From positions 51,915-115,914 of the forward strand of contig DATHKR010000235.1 in NCBI GenBank assembly GCA_035489015.1: a stretch of DNA of 64,000 nt, read 5' to 3'. This DNA is from DATFRY01 sp035489015. Its GTDB lineage: Bacteria; Myxococcota_A; Polyangia; Haliangiales; Haliangiaceae. The position numbers and the translations under genes were made by a program. This document shows positions 18,071-28,133 of the stretch, in pieces. The stretch's first letter is position 1, and each line of letters starts with the position of its first letter. The notes under the pieces are model-generated. The model was not told the origin of the DNA and ran no database searches. It saw only the letters and a program-made list of their open reading frames with translations.

Positions 18071-19408
18071 ATGCTCACCCGAGAAAAGGCCCAGGAGCTG
18101 GTGAAGAAGGTCCTCTCGCGCTCCAAGGCGGACGAGGCCGAGGTCGAGCTCACCAGCGGCACGGTCGCCAACCTCCGCTTCGCGCGCAACTCGCCGTCGA
18201 CCAGCGGCAGCAAGACCGGCCCGTCGCTGACCGTCCGCTCGAGCTTCGGCAAGAAGAGCGGCCAGGCCACGGTCAACCAGCTCGACGACGCCACCCTCGA
18301 CCAGGTGGTCCAGCGCTCGGAGGAGATGGCGCGGCTGGCCCCGGACGACCCGGAGCGGATGCCGGCGCTCGGCGCCCAGAAGTACGCCGAGCCGGCCGCC
18401 TACTTCGAGTCGACCGCCACCCAGGGCCCGGCCCGCATGGCCCAGGGCGCGGCGGCGTGCATCGACGCGGCCCGCGCGGCCGATTTCGTGGCGGCCGGCT
18501 TCACCCGCACCGCCGCCGAGATGGAGGCGCTCGGCACCTCGCGCGGGCTGTTCGGCTATCACCGCAGCACCTCGGCGTCGCTGTCGACCACCGTGCGCAC
18601 CGCCGACGGCACCGGATCCGGCTTCGCCGGGCGGGTCGGCCGCCGCATCGAGGACGTCGACTACGCCGGCGCGGCCAAGATCGCGGTCGAGAAGGCGGCG
18701 GCGTCGCGCAAGGCGCGTCCGCTCAAGCCGGGCAAGTACGTCACCATCCTCGAGCCGAGCTGCGTGGCCAGCCTGCTCCAGCTGATGATGTTCGGCATGG
18801 ACCGGCGCCGCGCCGACGAGGGGCGCAGCTACTTCGCGGCGCCGAAGCGGCCGGGCGGCACCCGGCTGGGCGAGAAGCTGTTCGGCGCCGAGGTCGACCT
18901 GCGCTCGGATCCGGTCGACCCGCGCTGCCCGGCCCGGCCGTGGGGCGACGACGGCGTCCCGCAGGCGGCGCGCGCGTGGATCGACCACGGCGTCCTGAAG
19001 TCGCTCGCCTGCGACCGGTTCTGGGCCACCCAGCAGAAGACCACGCCGGTGCCGCGCCCGACCAACCTGCTCATGGCCGGCGGCAAGGGCTCGCTGGCCG
19101 ACCTGATCCGGTCGACCAGGAAGGGCGTCCTCATCACCAGCTTCTGGTACATCCGCTTCCTCGACCCGCAGACGATGACGTTCACCGGCCTCACCCGCGA
19201 CGGCGTGTTCTGGATCGAGAACGGCGAGATCGCCCACCCGGTCAACAACTTCCGCTGGAACGACAGCCCGATCAGCGCGCTCAAGAAGGTCGAGGCGATG
19301 TCGTCGGCCGAGCTGACCCCGGCGCGCGGCGACGAGGACCCGTTCTCGGTGGTCCCGGCTCTTCGGGTGTCCGAGTTCAACCTGGCCAGCGTTTCCGACG
19401 CGGTCTGA
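18071..19408 (+). CDS. tldE: TldE/PmbA-family protein, partner of the upstream TldD
   Basis: 445 residues of the TldE/PmbA side of the family: N-terminal helical domain (ELVKKVLSRSKADEAEVEL, then FARNSPSTSGS), central 'VTILEPSCVASLL' segment, and no HExxxH, as expected for the non-zinc subunit of the heterodimer. C-terminal 'RFLDPQTMTFTGLTRDGVFWIENGEIAHPVNNFRWNDSP' matches the conserved end of the family (quoted in pieces: FTGLTRDGVFWIENGEI; NNFRWNDSP). No Tat or Sec signal is visible, unlike its partner. The gene is spaced 8 bases from tldD and 8 bases from the VOC gene, so all three form one operon. Confidence 0.85.
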   Translation: MLTREKAQELVKKVLSRSKADEAEVELTSGTVANLRFARNSPSTSGSKTGPSLTVRSSFGKKSGQATVNQLDDATLDQVVQRSEEMARLAPDDPERMPALGAQKYAEPAAYFESTATQGPARMAQGAAACIDAARAADFVAAGFTRTAAEMEALGTSRGLFGYHRSTSASLSTTVRTADGTGSGFAGRVGRRIEDVDYAGAAKIAVEKAAASRKARPLKPGKYVTILEPSCVASLLQLMMFGMDRRRADEGRSYFAAPKRPGGTRLGEKLFGAEVDLRSDPVDPRCPARPWGDDGVPQAARAWIDHGVLKSLACDRFWATQQKTTPVPRPTNLLMAGGKGSLADLIRSTRKGVLITSFWYIRFLDPQTMTFTGLTRDGVFWIENGEIAHPVNNFRWNDSPISALKKVEAMSSAELTPARGDEDPFSVVPALRVSEFNLASVSDAV

Positions 19409-19416
19409 GGATCTCC

Positions 19417-19845
19417 ATGCGACCCCAGCCTCTCATCGCGGTGGCCGACGTCGAGGCCAGCAGCCGCTGGTACCAGCGCCTGCTCGGCTGCCAGAGCGCG
19501 CACGGCGGGCCCAACTACGAGCGCCTGGAGCGCGACGGGGTCCTCGTCCTCCAGCTCCACCGCTGGGAGGTCGAGCATCACCACGGCCCGATCGGCGATC
19601 CGGCCAGCCGGCCGTACGGCAACGGGGTGCTGCTCTGGTTCGAGACCGACGAGTTCGACGCCACCATCGCCCGCGCCGTGGCGCTGGGCGCCGAGATGGT
19701 CCTGGCGCCGCACCGCAACCCGCCTTCGGGCGACGGCGGCCCGGATCACCGCGAGTGCTGGGTGCGCGATCTCGACGGGTACGTGGTGGTGCTGGCCAGC
19801 CCGGACGGCGAGGCGAGCGCCAGCGGGATCAGCGGACCGGGCTGA
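19417..19845 (+). CDS. VOC (glyoxalase/bleomycin-resistance) superfamily protein
   Basis: 142 residues with a vicinal-oxygen-chelate pattern: an N-terminal strand (PLIAVADVEASSRWYQRLLG), then LVLQLHRWEVEHHHG, a second betaalphabeta unit (GVLLWFETDEFDATIARAVALGAEMV) and 'ECWVRDLDGYVVVLASPDG'. VOC proteins bind a divalent metal and act as lyases, dioxygenases or binding proteins; the substrate cannot be told. It is the last gene of the tldD-tldE operon, 8 bases after tldE. Its 3' end overlaps the convergent outer-membrane gene by 17 bases. Confidence 0.78.
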   Translation: MRPQPLIAVADVEASSRWYQRLLGCQSAHGGPNYERLERDGVLVLQLHRWEVEHHHGPIGDPASRPYGNGVLLWFETDEFDATIARAVALGAEMVLAPHRNPPSGDGGPDHRECWVRDLDGYVVVLASPDGEASASGISGPG

Positions 19846-20346
19846 GCTGCCCGCCCTGGAGCGGGATCGGCACCTTGACCAGGATGCCGATCTCGCCGGT
19901 GAAGCGCTCCTCGTCGCCGACGTCGCCGAACCGGATGACCGGGCCGCCGTAGACCGTCAGCCAGGCGCCGGTCAGGACCAGCCGGCCCCGCATGCCGAAC
20001 CGAGTCTCGTCTCCGCCCAGCTCCATCACCGGCCCCAGGTCGACCCCGACCATCGAGTAGCCGCCCTCGACCCCGAGCGAGAGCCGGGTGGTGTCGCGCC
20101 GGAAGTCGCGCAGGCCGTCGGCGTAGACGCCGTACCAGTTGCCGCGGCGGAACAGCCGCGCGGCGCTGACCTCGGCGCCGAGCATGAAGTCGGCCACCGC
20201 CTCCTCGATGACCGAGCCGACGTTCACGCCCGACACCAGGTACCACTCGGCGTCCGGGCCGACGTCGGCGCCCGCGCGGCCCGGCGCCGCCCCGATCGCC
20301 GCGGCGACGGCGACACCGAGCGCCGCTCGCCTGATCGCAGCCGGCG

Positions 20347-20350
<4 letters not shown>
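19829..20350 (-). CDS. Exported beta-rich protein of a kinase operon, probable outer-membrane protein
   Basis: 173 residues. Signal peptide 1-28 (AAAIGAAPGRAGADV). The mature part is made of alternating strands with aromatic residues (GNWYGVYADGLRDF, GMRGRLVLTGAWLTVYGGPVIRFG) and 'FTGEIGILVKVPIP', suggesting a small barrel or beta-sandwich in the outer membrane. It does not end in an aromatic residue. The ATG overlaps the stop of the upstream atypical kinase (ATGA), so it is the third gene of a coupled kinase-kinase-envelope operon. Family not recognised. Confidence 0.65.
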
Positions 20351-21899
<1,549 letters not shown>

Positions 21900-21903
<4 letters not shown>

Positions 21904-23576
21904 GCGGGTCCCCTCTTGCGCCACCGGCCCGGGCGATCCTCGCTCACGGCCTGGCGCGGGACATAGACGAACAGGCACTCGCCGCCGGGGCCGAAATCGA
22001 AGGCGACTGCCCGAGGACACTCGTGGGTTCCGAGCGCGACGAGGTGATCGCCGACCGGGAAGACGTGGTGACCGGCGGCCGGGCTGCCGAACTGCACCTG
22101 CGCGCTGGCGATCGGGATCTGGTTGGGGGTGACGAGCTCGATGCCGCCCGAGCTGTCGAGCTGGACGGCGCCGGTGGCGCGGCCGCCGCTCTTGCGGACG
22201 AAGCAGTTGAGGCCGCGGACGTGGATGGTGAAGTGTCCGAGCGCCGGCACCAGCGACACCCGCAGCCGCACCCGCCCGCCGACGCTGGTCATGTCGACCG
22301 AGCCCTCGGCGTTCATGGCGACGAACAGGCCCGTGCGATCGCCGAGCGGCTGCGGCGTGGCCGTCACCGCCAGGCGGTGGGGCGGGCCGCTCGGGGCATT
22401 GCCGGCCGCCGAGCTCGCCACCGGGCGGGTCATCGGTGCGCCGGCCGGCGGCGCCGGCACGATCGGCGGCGCGCTGGGCGCCGGGCGCGTCTCGGCCGCC
22501 GACTTCCCCTTCATCGCGGCGGCGGCGGCGTCCTCCGGCTCGGTGGTCGCCGACGGGTGCTCGGCCGGCTGCTTCGGCACCGGCGTGAGGGTGGGCGGCT
22601 CGAGCGGGAGGCGCCGGCGCGAGCTCTTGCTCTCGAACGCGCGCAGGAGGTCCTTGGCGAACGCGCCGGCCCGGGTCGGCCGCGCGGTCGGATCGACGCT
22701 GAGCGCCTGCTTGAGCAGCGTCGCGAGCGCCCCGGGCAGCTCGAACCCTCGCATCACCTCGTCGACCAGCGCGTCGCCGGTGGCGCGCTGGCGGTACGCC
22801 TCGGCCGGGTCGTTGCTGGAGAACAGGCAGCGACCGGTCAGCATGTAGACCGCGACCAGCGCGAACGAGAAGATGTCCGACGCCGGCGTGACCGGCTGGC
22901 CGACCAGCTGCTCGGGCGCGGCCCACAGGCCGGAGTACATGAGCAGCCGGCGCCCGGCGACCACGTGGGTGTCGCCGGCGCGGTTGGCCAGCCCCAGGCT
23001 GTCGAGCGCGAGCGACTTGGCGATTCCGAAGTCGGCCAGCTTGGGGGCGCGGGTGCGGCCCGAGGTGCCGAACAGGATGTTCTTCGGCTTGATGTCGCGG
23101 TGGATGATGTCGTTGGCGTGCGCCTCGTCGAGCGCGCCGCAGATCGCGGTCACCACCTGCAGCGCCTCGGACGGGGCCAGGGGGCCCTCGCGGCGGACCA
23201 GGTTGGACAGCGTGCCGCCGTTCATGAACTCCGAGACCTGGAACGGCGGGCCGCCCGGCTCCTTGCCCTCCTCCTGGCCGCCCGGCGACGGCAGGTGGGC
23301 GAAGTCGTAGATGCGCAGCGTGTTGGGGTGGGTCAGCTTGCTGAGCGCGAACGCCTCCTGCACGAAGTGCTCGTAGGTCGTCCGGTAGATCCACTCCTTG
23401 TCGCGCAGGGTGTGAAACACCTTGATGCAGACCGGGCGCGACAGGCGCTCGTCCTCGCCGCGGTACACGACGCTGGTGCCGCCGGTCTCGAGCCGCTCCA
23501 TCACTCGATAGCGATCCAGGACCTTGTCGCCCAGCGAGAGCGGATCGGTCATGGACGGGCTATCGGGTTGCGTCAT
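21900..23576 (-). CDS. Ser/Thr kinase with C-terminal beta-rich domain
   Basis: 558 residues. Kinase domain at about 20-300: LETGGTSVVYRG loop, Lys52 (VCIKVFH), HRDIKPKN with the normal Lys, DFG in LADFGIAK, a WAAPEQ motif and DIFSFA. A Pro/Ala/Thr-rich linker follows, and then a C-terminal domain of about 150 residues with many strands and little similarity to known modules (VDMTSVGGRVRLRVSLVPAL, GHFTIHVRGLNCFVRKSGG, QVQFGSPAAGHHVFPVGDHL). No membrane segment. The start at 23576 is preferred; ATG 23552 is an alternative. Its stop overlaps the start of the DFN kinase, so the two are made together. Confidence 0.82.
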
Positions 23577-23795
23577 CGAGAGGCACGCTTCCACCGCGAT
23601 CCGGCGCCGTCGCACCGGGCGCGGAGAGCTCCGCTGTCGGGCCGGGTGGAATGGGCGCACATTGTACAGTGGCGTCCGCGCAAACGCCGAGTTTTGGCCT
23701 CCTTGGAACCCTCGGGGCCGCCGCCCTGCGAGAGCCCGGTGGGAGACTGGGTGCAAGGGTGCGACGGACGTGCGCCCGGCGCGCCGCGGCTCGCG

Positions 23796-24563
23796 CTACA
23801 CCGCCGGTGCGGGCAGGAGCCCGCCGACCTCGAAGTCACTGCGCGGGAAGCTCAGCTTGTCGCGTCCGGACAGCAGATTCTTGCGCAGCATATCGACCCG
23901 CTGGCGGCCCGCGTAGCAGACCCAGATGGCCTGCTCGCGGCCTGGCCGCTTGCTGCTGAACGCGCGCGGCGTGAACAGGCCCAGGTTGGAGCCGCCGTCG
24001 CGGTCGCGCGCCGAGCGGTACTGGAACACCTCGACTCCATCGGCCCGCATCTCGGTGCCGAGCATCTGCGCGTCGCGATAGTCGGTCGGCGACGAGATCT
24101 GCGGAACGTAGCGCTCGAACGGCGTGCGGGTCAGATCGGCGGCGGCGTCGGACGCGAACCCGGCGCTGAACGCGGTCAGCTCGGCGACCGGCGAGATGTT
24201 GGCCGTCGTCCCGTCCAGGAACACCATGCGGTAGTAGGCGACCTCGGCCAGCGCGGTCGGCACGGTCAGCGACCCGTACCAGATGCCCCGCTCGTGCCGC
24301 TGGCCGAAGCGCGAGCCCCAGCGCAGCGGCGGGTAGCGGAACGGAGTCCCGAGCAGCTGGTGCAGCCCGTGGAACTCGCGCCCCTCCGGGGCCGGCGGCT
24401 TCTGGCGCTCGATCAGCTCCTCGAGGAGCTCCTGCTCCTCGAGGGTGTCGACCAGCTTTCTGGTCGATACCACGTGCTGCGCCTCGACCACGCGCCAGGC
24501 GCGGCCGGTGAGTCGGCGGCAGCTAGACCTTGCCCCGCATCGCGTCCAGATAGTCTGCGACAT
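23796..24563 (-). CDS. RES-domain toxin (NAD+-degrading type)
   Basis: About 255 residues with the RES fold: conserved N-terminal block (AWRVVEAQHVVSTRKLVDTL, EEQELLEELIE, KPPAP), then RYPPLRWGSRFG, RHERGIWYGS and 'ALAEVAYYR' containing the Arg, Tyr and Glu of the family's active site. RES toxins such as MbcT and ParT attack NAD+ (phosphorolysis or ADP-ribose transfer). The gene directly follows and slightly overlaps the Xre antitoxin. The start is uncertain: ATG 24563 lies inside the end of the antitoxin gene, while a GTG at 24491 would remove about 24 residues just before the conserved VVEAQ block. Confidence 0.82.
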   Translation of the reverse strand: MSQTIWTRCGARSSCRRLTGRAWRVVEAQHVVSTRKLVDTLEEQELLEELIERQKPPAPEGREFHGLHQLLGTPFRYPPLRWGSRFGQRHERGIWYGSLTVPTALAEVAYYRMVFLDGTTANISPVAELTAFSAGFASDAAADLTRTPFERYVPQISSPTDYRDAQMLGTEMRADGVEVFQYRSARDRDGGSNLGLFTPRAFSSKRPGREQAIWVCYAGRQRVDMLRKNLLSGRDKLSFPRSDFEVGGLLPAPAV

Positions 24564-24972
24564 GTACCAGGCCGGTGATGGAGCGGGCGAGCTCGGCAGG
24601 CTTTGCGCCCAGGTGGTGGTTGGCAGCGTGGAACCAGGCGCTGGCGGCGCGCTCGTCGCCACCGACCAGCGCGTCGAGGCTGCGCCAGATGCGCAGGAAC
24701 AGCGTCGCGCGCTGCCCCTCGTTGGACGAGGGATCCAGCGGGCGCGTCCCGCGCAGCAGGCGGGACACGGTCGGCGGGCTGACCCCCAGCACCTCGGCCA
24801 GCTCCTTCTGCGAGCCGAGCTCGAGCCGGTCGGAAGCGCGCAGCAGCGCCTTGCCGAGCACGGCGCCGGCGCGGGCGTCGTCTGACGCGGGCGACAGCGA
24901 GGGGGACGAGGACGACGCCGAGGACGAAGACGACGACGAGCTGCGCTTGGGTGGTGCTGCGGAGTGTGTCAT
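24523..24972 (-). CDS. Xre/MbcA/ParS-type antitoxin
   Basis: 149 residues. A Ser-rich N-terminus (a run of eight Ser among residues 11-18) precedes a helix-turn-helix (GSQKELAEVLGVSPPTVSRLLRG) and the C-terminal toxin-binding domain of the family (FLRIWRSLDALVGGDERAA, AWFHAANHHLGAKPAELARS, VADYLDAMRGKV). In Xre-RES systems this protein neutralises the RES toxin and represses the operon. A 16-base palindrome sits directly before the ATG. There is no obvious ribosome binding site, so translation may be leaderless. Gene order antitoxin then toxin is the usual one. Confidence 0.85.
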   Translation of the reverse strand: MTHSAAPPKRSSSSSSSSASSSSPSLSPASDDARAGAVLGKALLRASDRLELGSQKELAEVLGVSPPTVSRLLRGTRPLDPSSNEGQRATLFLRIWRSLDALVGGDERAASAWFHAANHHLGAKPAELARSITGLVHVADYLDAMRGKV

Positions 24973-24974
24973 AT

Positions 24975-24990
24975 CGTTTCAAATGAAACG
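24975..24990. promoter_or_regulatory. Palindromic operator of the Xre-RES operon
   Basis: CGTTTCAAATGAAACG: seven-base arms CGTTTCA/TGAAACG around two central A residues. It begins three bases upstream of the antitoxin ATG and is strikingly A+T-rich for this region. Position and symmetry fit a dimeric Xre repressor site for autoregulation. Only one copy is seen. Confidence 0.7.
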
Positions 24991-25016
24991 TTAGCAGCCA
25001 CACCGTTCTCCTGCAA
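24988..25016 (-). promoter_or_regulatory. Candidate promoter of the Xre-RES operon
   Basis: On the minus strand TTGCAG (plus 25011-25016) and TAACGT (plus 24988-24993) are 17 bases apart. Both are weak matches to the sigma-70 consensus. The -10 edge overlaps the palindrome, so a bound repressor would block transcription, and the transcript would begin within about 15 bases of the ATG. Confidence 0.35.
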
Positions 25017-25156
25017 TCAGTTTTCGCGACTTCTCGCTTGACCGACCCGGGGCCGTCGACGCGGCGAAGCCCCGGAATGTACGCCAGTTGAGCTCGGCGT
25101 GCACGTCCGGGGCTTCGGGTCCGGCCGAGAACGGCCGGCGCGGGCCGCCGCTGGTC

Positions 25157-26365
25157 CTACTCGAGGGTCAGGCGGCGGACCCGGTGGTACGCGCCATCGT
25201 TGCCGCGCGTCCCGTCGGCGATGTAGAGGTAGCCGTCGCTGCGCGCGTCGATCCCCTCGATGGCGAACAGCTGGCCGGAGCGCGGGTCCGCGTCGTCGGC
25301 CCAGCCGGGCGTGGCGTTTCCGGCCACCGTCGTGACGTCTCCCTCCGGCGAGACGCGGCGGATGAGGAAGTTGCCGGTGTCGGAGACGTAGACGTTGCCG
25401 GCCTGGTCGATCGCCAGCCCCTGCGGGTTGTAGAAGGTGGCTTCGGCGACCGCTCCGTCATCGCGACCGGCCGTGCCGGTGCCGGCGTAGGTGGTGACCT
25501 CGCCCTCGAGATCGACCACGCGCAGCCGGTTGTTGCCGAAGTCTGCGATCAAGAGGGTTCCATCGGAGCGCTCGACGATGTCGTACGGCTGATCGAACGA
25601 CGCCTCGGCGGCGTGGCCATCGCGGTAGCCGGGCGCGCCGAGCCCGCCGGCCAGGAGCGTCAGGGTGCCGTCCGACGGATCGAACAGCTGCACCACGTGC
25701 GCCTCGAAGTCGGTCAGAGCCAGGCGGCCGTCGGCCAGGACGATCATGCCGCGGCAGCGCCCGGCGTTGTCGCGTATGAGCTCGGGCGAGCCGCCGGCGG
25801 CCGGCATGCTCCACAGCGCCCCGCCCATCCGGCCCAGGCTGTTGCCGTCGGTCTGGACGTAGAGCGTGTCACCCGACAGCGCCATGCCGAACGGGCGGAC
25901 GAACATTCCCTCGAGCGGCGGCACGCTGAGCGTGCTCACGTCGCCGGTCGTGGTGACCCGGCGGATCGCGCCGTTGTCGAAGTCGGCGACCAGGATCGCG
26001 CCGTCGTCGGCGATGAGCGTGTTGACCGGGTTGCTGAACAGCGCGTGGTTGCGATCGCCGTCCTCGTCGCCCGCGATGCCAGCGCCGGCCAGCGTGGTCA
26101 GGCCCTCGATGAGGGGGACCTGCTCGAAGCCGGGTCCGCCGTCGGTTGCGTCGTCGCCGCCGTCGTCGTCGCCGGCGTCGCCGGCGTCCGGCTCGACGGT
26201 GCCGTCATCGTCGTCATCGCCTCCGCCGCCTCCGCCACCGCCTCCTCCTCCGCCGCAGGCAGCGAGGCCCAAGGCGAGGCCGAGCGAGAGCGAAAAGAGA
26301 GGACGGCCGACACGTGATGAGCTCGAAGACGAGCCCGAAACCATGACGACGAGACGTTCACTCAC
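25157..26365 (-). CDS. NHL-repeat lipoprotein with poly-Gly/poly-Asp spacer
   Basis: 402 residues. Lipobox LGLAAC (Cys37), at once followed by twelve Gly and an Asp-rich spacer (GDDDDDG... DAGDAGDDDGGDD), then at least five NHL-type blades (NPVNTLIADDGAILVADFDNG; YNPQGLAIDQAGNVYVSDTG; DQPYDIVERSDGTLLIADFG). These fold as a beta-propeller used for binding. The acidic, flexible spacer would hold the propeller away from the membrane, and it may bind cations. The signal peptide is long, with a Ser-rich n-region (SGSSSSSSRVGR), so an ATG nearer the hydrophobic part is possible. Cell-surface binding protein, ligand unknown. Confidence 0.78.
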   Translation of the reverse strand: MSERLVVMVSGSSSSSSRVGRPLFSLSLGLALGLAACGGGGGGGGGGGGDDDDDGTVEPDAGDAGDDDGGDDATDGGPGFEQVPLIEGLTTLAGAGIAGDEDGDRNHALFSNPVNTLIADDGAILVADFDNGAIRRVTTTGDVSTLSVPPLEGMFVRPFGMALSGDTLYVQTDGNSLGRMGGALWSMPAAGGSPELIRDNAGRCRGMIVLADGRLALTDFEAHVVQLFDPSDGTLTLLAGGLGAPGYRDGHAAEASFDQPYDIVERSDGTLLIADFGNNRLRVVDLEGEVTTYAGTGTAGRDDGAVAEATFYNPQGLAIDQAGNVYVSDTGNFLIRRVSPEGDVTTVAGNATPGWADDADPRSGQLFAIEGIDARSDGYLYIADGTRGNDGAYHRVRRLTLE

Positions 26366-26430
26366 GAGAACTACCTCCGGCGCGGTCAGACATCATATTC
26401 AGACGAGCAGGAGTCAGACGGCAATGCTCA

Positions 26431-26889
26431 TCAACCGAGCGCCGCACGATCGCGGACGCTCCGGTGTGCTGCGTAGAGGGCCATCGCGCGGCGCACCTGA
26501 TCTGGGCGCACCTCGCGCGGGCGCGACGCGAGCAGCGTCTCCGCTGCCTCGGCGAGACGCACGCTGTCGAGCGGATCCTCGACCAGGGCGGCGCTCGGCA
26601 CCTTGCTTATCAGTGCCCGCAGTCCGCTGTCCGAGAAAGCTGCGACCAGGACGAAAGGGACCTGCACGTCGGCGGCGCGCAGCTTGGCGAGCAGGCGGTC
26701 TCCGTTCAGGCCGGAGAGCGACTTGCTCGCGACCACCAGATCACACGCGGGTTCGTGGGAGAGCTGGAGGAGGAGCTCCCATCCGCTCTCACATTCGGTG
26801 ACGTCGTCGGTGACACGTCGAAGCGCCGCGGAGTACCAGCGGCGCATGGCGGGACTCTTGTCTGCGATGAGGACTCGAACTGGTCTCAT
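26431..26889 (-). CDS. Degenerate response-regulator receiver domain protein
   Basis: 152 residues folding as a single receiver by pattern: VLIADKSPAMRRW (strand 1/helix 1, one acidic residue Asp10), DLVVASKSLSGLNG (strand 3), PFVLVAAFSDSG (strand 4) and ALVEDPLD (strand 5). The phosphoacceptor Asp is replaced by Ser55, the strand-4 Thr/Ser by Ala and the strand-5 Lys by Glu104. It therefore should not be phosphorylated in the normal way. No output domain follows, only a helical tail. The gene is isolated, divergent from the Cys-rich operon across a 377-base gap. It could be an adaptor that copies one fixed receiver state. Confidence 0.7.
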   Translation of the reverse strand: MRPVRVLIADKSPAMRRWYSAALRRVTDDVTECESGWELLLQLSHEPACDLVVASKSLSGLNGDRLLAKLRAADVQVPFVLVAAFSDSGLRALISKVPSAALVEDPLDSVRLAEAAETLLASRPREVRPDQVRRAMALYAAHRSVRDRAALG

Positions 26890-27266
26890 GATGGACGGCT
26901 CGAAGGCGCGATTCGTCGAGGGTGTAAGCGCTCAGTCGATTCAAGGCGGACTGCAGGGCTCGTGCCGGGCGGCGGCAACAAGGTGAATGCGACAACGGCC
27001 CACAGAAATCCGCGCAAGGCTTCGCTGTGGCATCGGGGCAGCCATCCCGTCGCGGTGAGAAGCGCGCAGTGGGACGGTGACCCTGTGTCAATCGTGCCCG
27101 CCGGCGTGGGCAATTGTGTCACGCTGGTGATTCCCCACACCTGGGTGGTGAACACCGAACGGCGCCGACAGTGCGCACCGCGGGAACGCGACGGAGGTGA
27201 CGGGGGAGGCCCGGGTCGAGTTAGGATGATTCCGGCTGTCCGCGATCATCCTGGCAGGGAGAGACG
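26890..27266. other. Long intergenic region (377 bases)
   Basis: Lies between the divergent degenerate receiver gene and the Cys-rich protein gene, and should hold both promoters. I see no supported gene: the short frames here have no plausible start signal or recognisable product. The only clear element is the inverted repeat at 27223-27252 next to the Cys-rich gene. Confidence 0.6.
27223..27252 (+). promoter_or_regulatory. Inverted repeat before the Cys-rich operon
   Basis: AGGATGAT (27223-27230) and ATCATCCT (27245-27252) are perfect eight-base arms with 14 bases between them. The repeat ends 14 bases before the ATG at 27267, just ahead of the ribosome binding site GGGAGAG. It may be an operator dyad or, if transcribed, a hairpin that affects access to the start. 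Confidence 0.5.
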
Positions 27267-28133
27267 ATGCGTCCTGTGCTGTTGTTGGCGCCCACCGCGC
27301 TGGTGGGAGCCCTTCTGCTGTGGCCGGCGCGGGCGCAAGCCGGCATCGATGCTTGCGGCGATATCTTCATCGAAGCGGGCGCCGAGTGCGAGCTGGTCCC
27401 GCCCGGCGCGAACTGCGAGGTGCAGTGCACGCCGCTCAGCGTCGACGCCGCGTGCGCGGCGCGGCTCACCGCCGAGTGCAGCGGTGAGTGCACGGCCGAT
27501 CCGTCGGTCGACTGCACCGGCAGCTGTCAGGCGTCGTGCGAGGCGGACTGCACCGCCGAACCGGGCCGCTTCGAGTGCAGCGGCTCCTGCCAGGCCGATT
27601 GTCGCGGCAGCTGCACCGCCACCTGCGACGACGACGACGACGAGTGCCAGGCGTCGTGCCGGGCGACCTGCTCGGCCAGCTGCGACGTGGAGTGCGAGGC
27701 GGTGCCGCCCAGCGCCGAGTGCGACGCGCAGTGCGAGGCGAGCTGCAACGGGTCGTGCGAGGTCGAGGCGAACATCGACTGCCAGGTCGACTGTCAGGCC
27801 GACGGCTACGTCGACTGCCGGGTGGACGTGCAGGGCGAATGCGAGGCAGCCTGCGACCTGCGCGAAGGCGCGCTGTTCTGCGACGGACAGTTCGTCGATC
27901 ACGGCGACAACCTGATCGAGTGCATCGACGCGCTCCGCGACCTGCTCGACATCCGGGTCGAGGGCGACGTGCGCGGCGACTGCGACGGCAACTCGTGCGA
28001 GGGGGAGGCGAGCGGCTCGCTGAGCTGCGCGGTCGGCGACGGCAGCGACGAGGGCGGCGCGGCCGGGCTGGCGCTGATCGGGCTGGCGCTGGTCGGGGCG
28101 TCGGTCCGGCGCCGGCGCGGAGGCGCCGCGTGA
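27267..28133 (+). CDS. Secreted Cys-rich repeat protein with MYXO-CTERM-like tail
   Basis: 288 residues. Signal peptide 1-25 (ALLLWPARAQA). The mature region carries dozens of Cys, mostly as C-x3-C pairs (SCQASCEADC, CQASCRATCSASCDVEC, CDAQCEASCNGSC) over residues 30-200, an irregular Cys repeat with acidic spacers (CDDDDDEC). The C-terminus is a Gly/Ala-rich hydrophobic segment followed by RRRR (GLALIGLALVGASVRRRR), the layout of a MYXO-CTERM sorting signal with a Cys some residues upstream. It predicts surface anchoring of a disulphide-rich, perhaps metal-binding protein. GGGAGAG precedes the ATG, and the stop overlaps the next gene (GTGA). Confidence 0.75.
   Translation: MRPVLLLAPTALVGALLLWPARAQAGIDACGDIFIEAGAECELVPPGANCEVQCTPLSVDAACAARLTAECSGECTADPSVDCTGSCQASCEADCTAEPGRFECSGSCQADCRGSCTATCDDDDDECQASCRATCSASCDVECEAVPPSAECDAQCEASCNGSCEVEANIDCQVDCQADGYVDCRVDVQGECEAACDLREGALFCDGQFVDHGDNLIECIDALRDLLDIRVEGDVRGDCDGNSCEGEASGSLSCAVGDGSDEGGAAGLALIGLALVGASVRRRRGGAA

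Noticed and set aside
18071..19408. TldE as an inactive remnant because it lacks HExxxH
   Set aside because: Lack of the zinc motif is normal for the TldE/PmbA subunit of the heterodimer.
26886..27155. Small minus-strand frames in the 377-base gap
   Set aside because: No plausible start signal and a composition unlike the neighbours; more likely regulatory DNA.
27267..28133. Cys-rich protein as a multihaem cytochrome
   Set aside because: The Cys pairs are C-x3-C and not followed by His, so there is no CxxCH haem motif.
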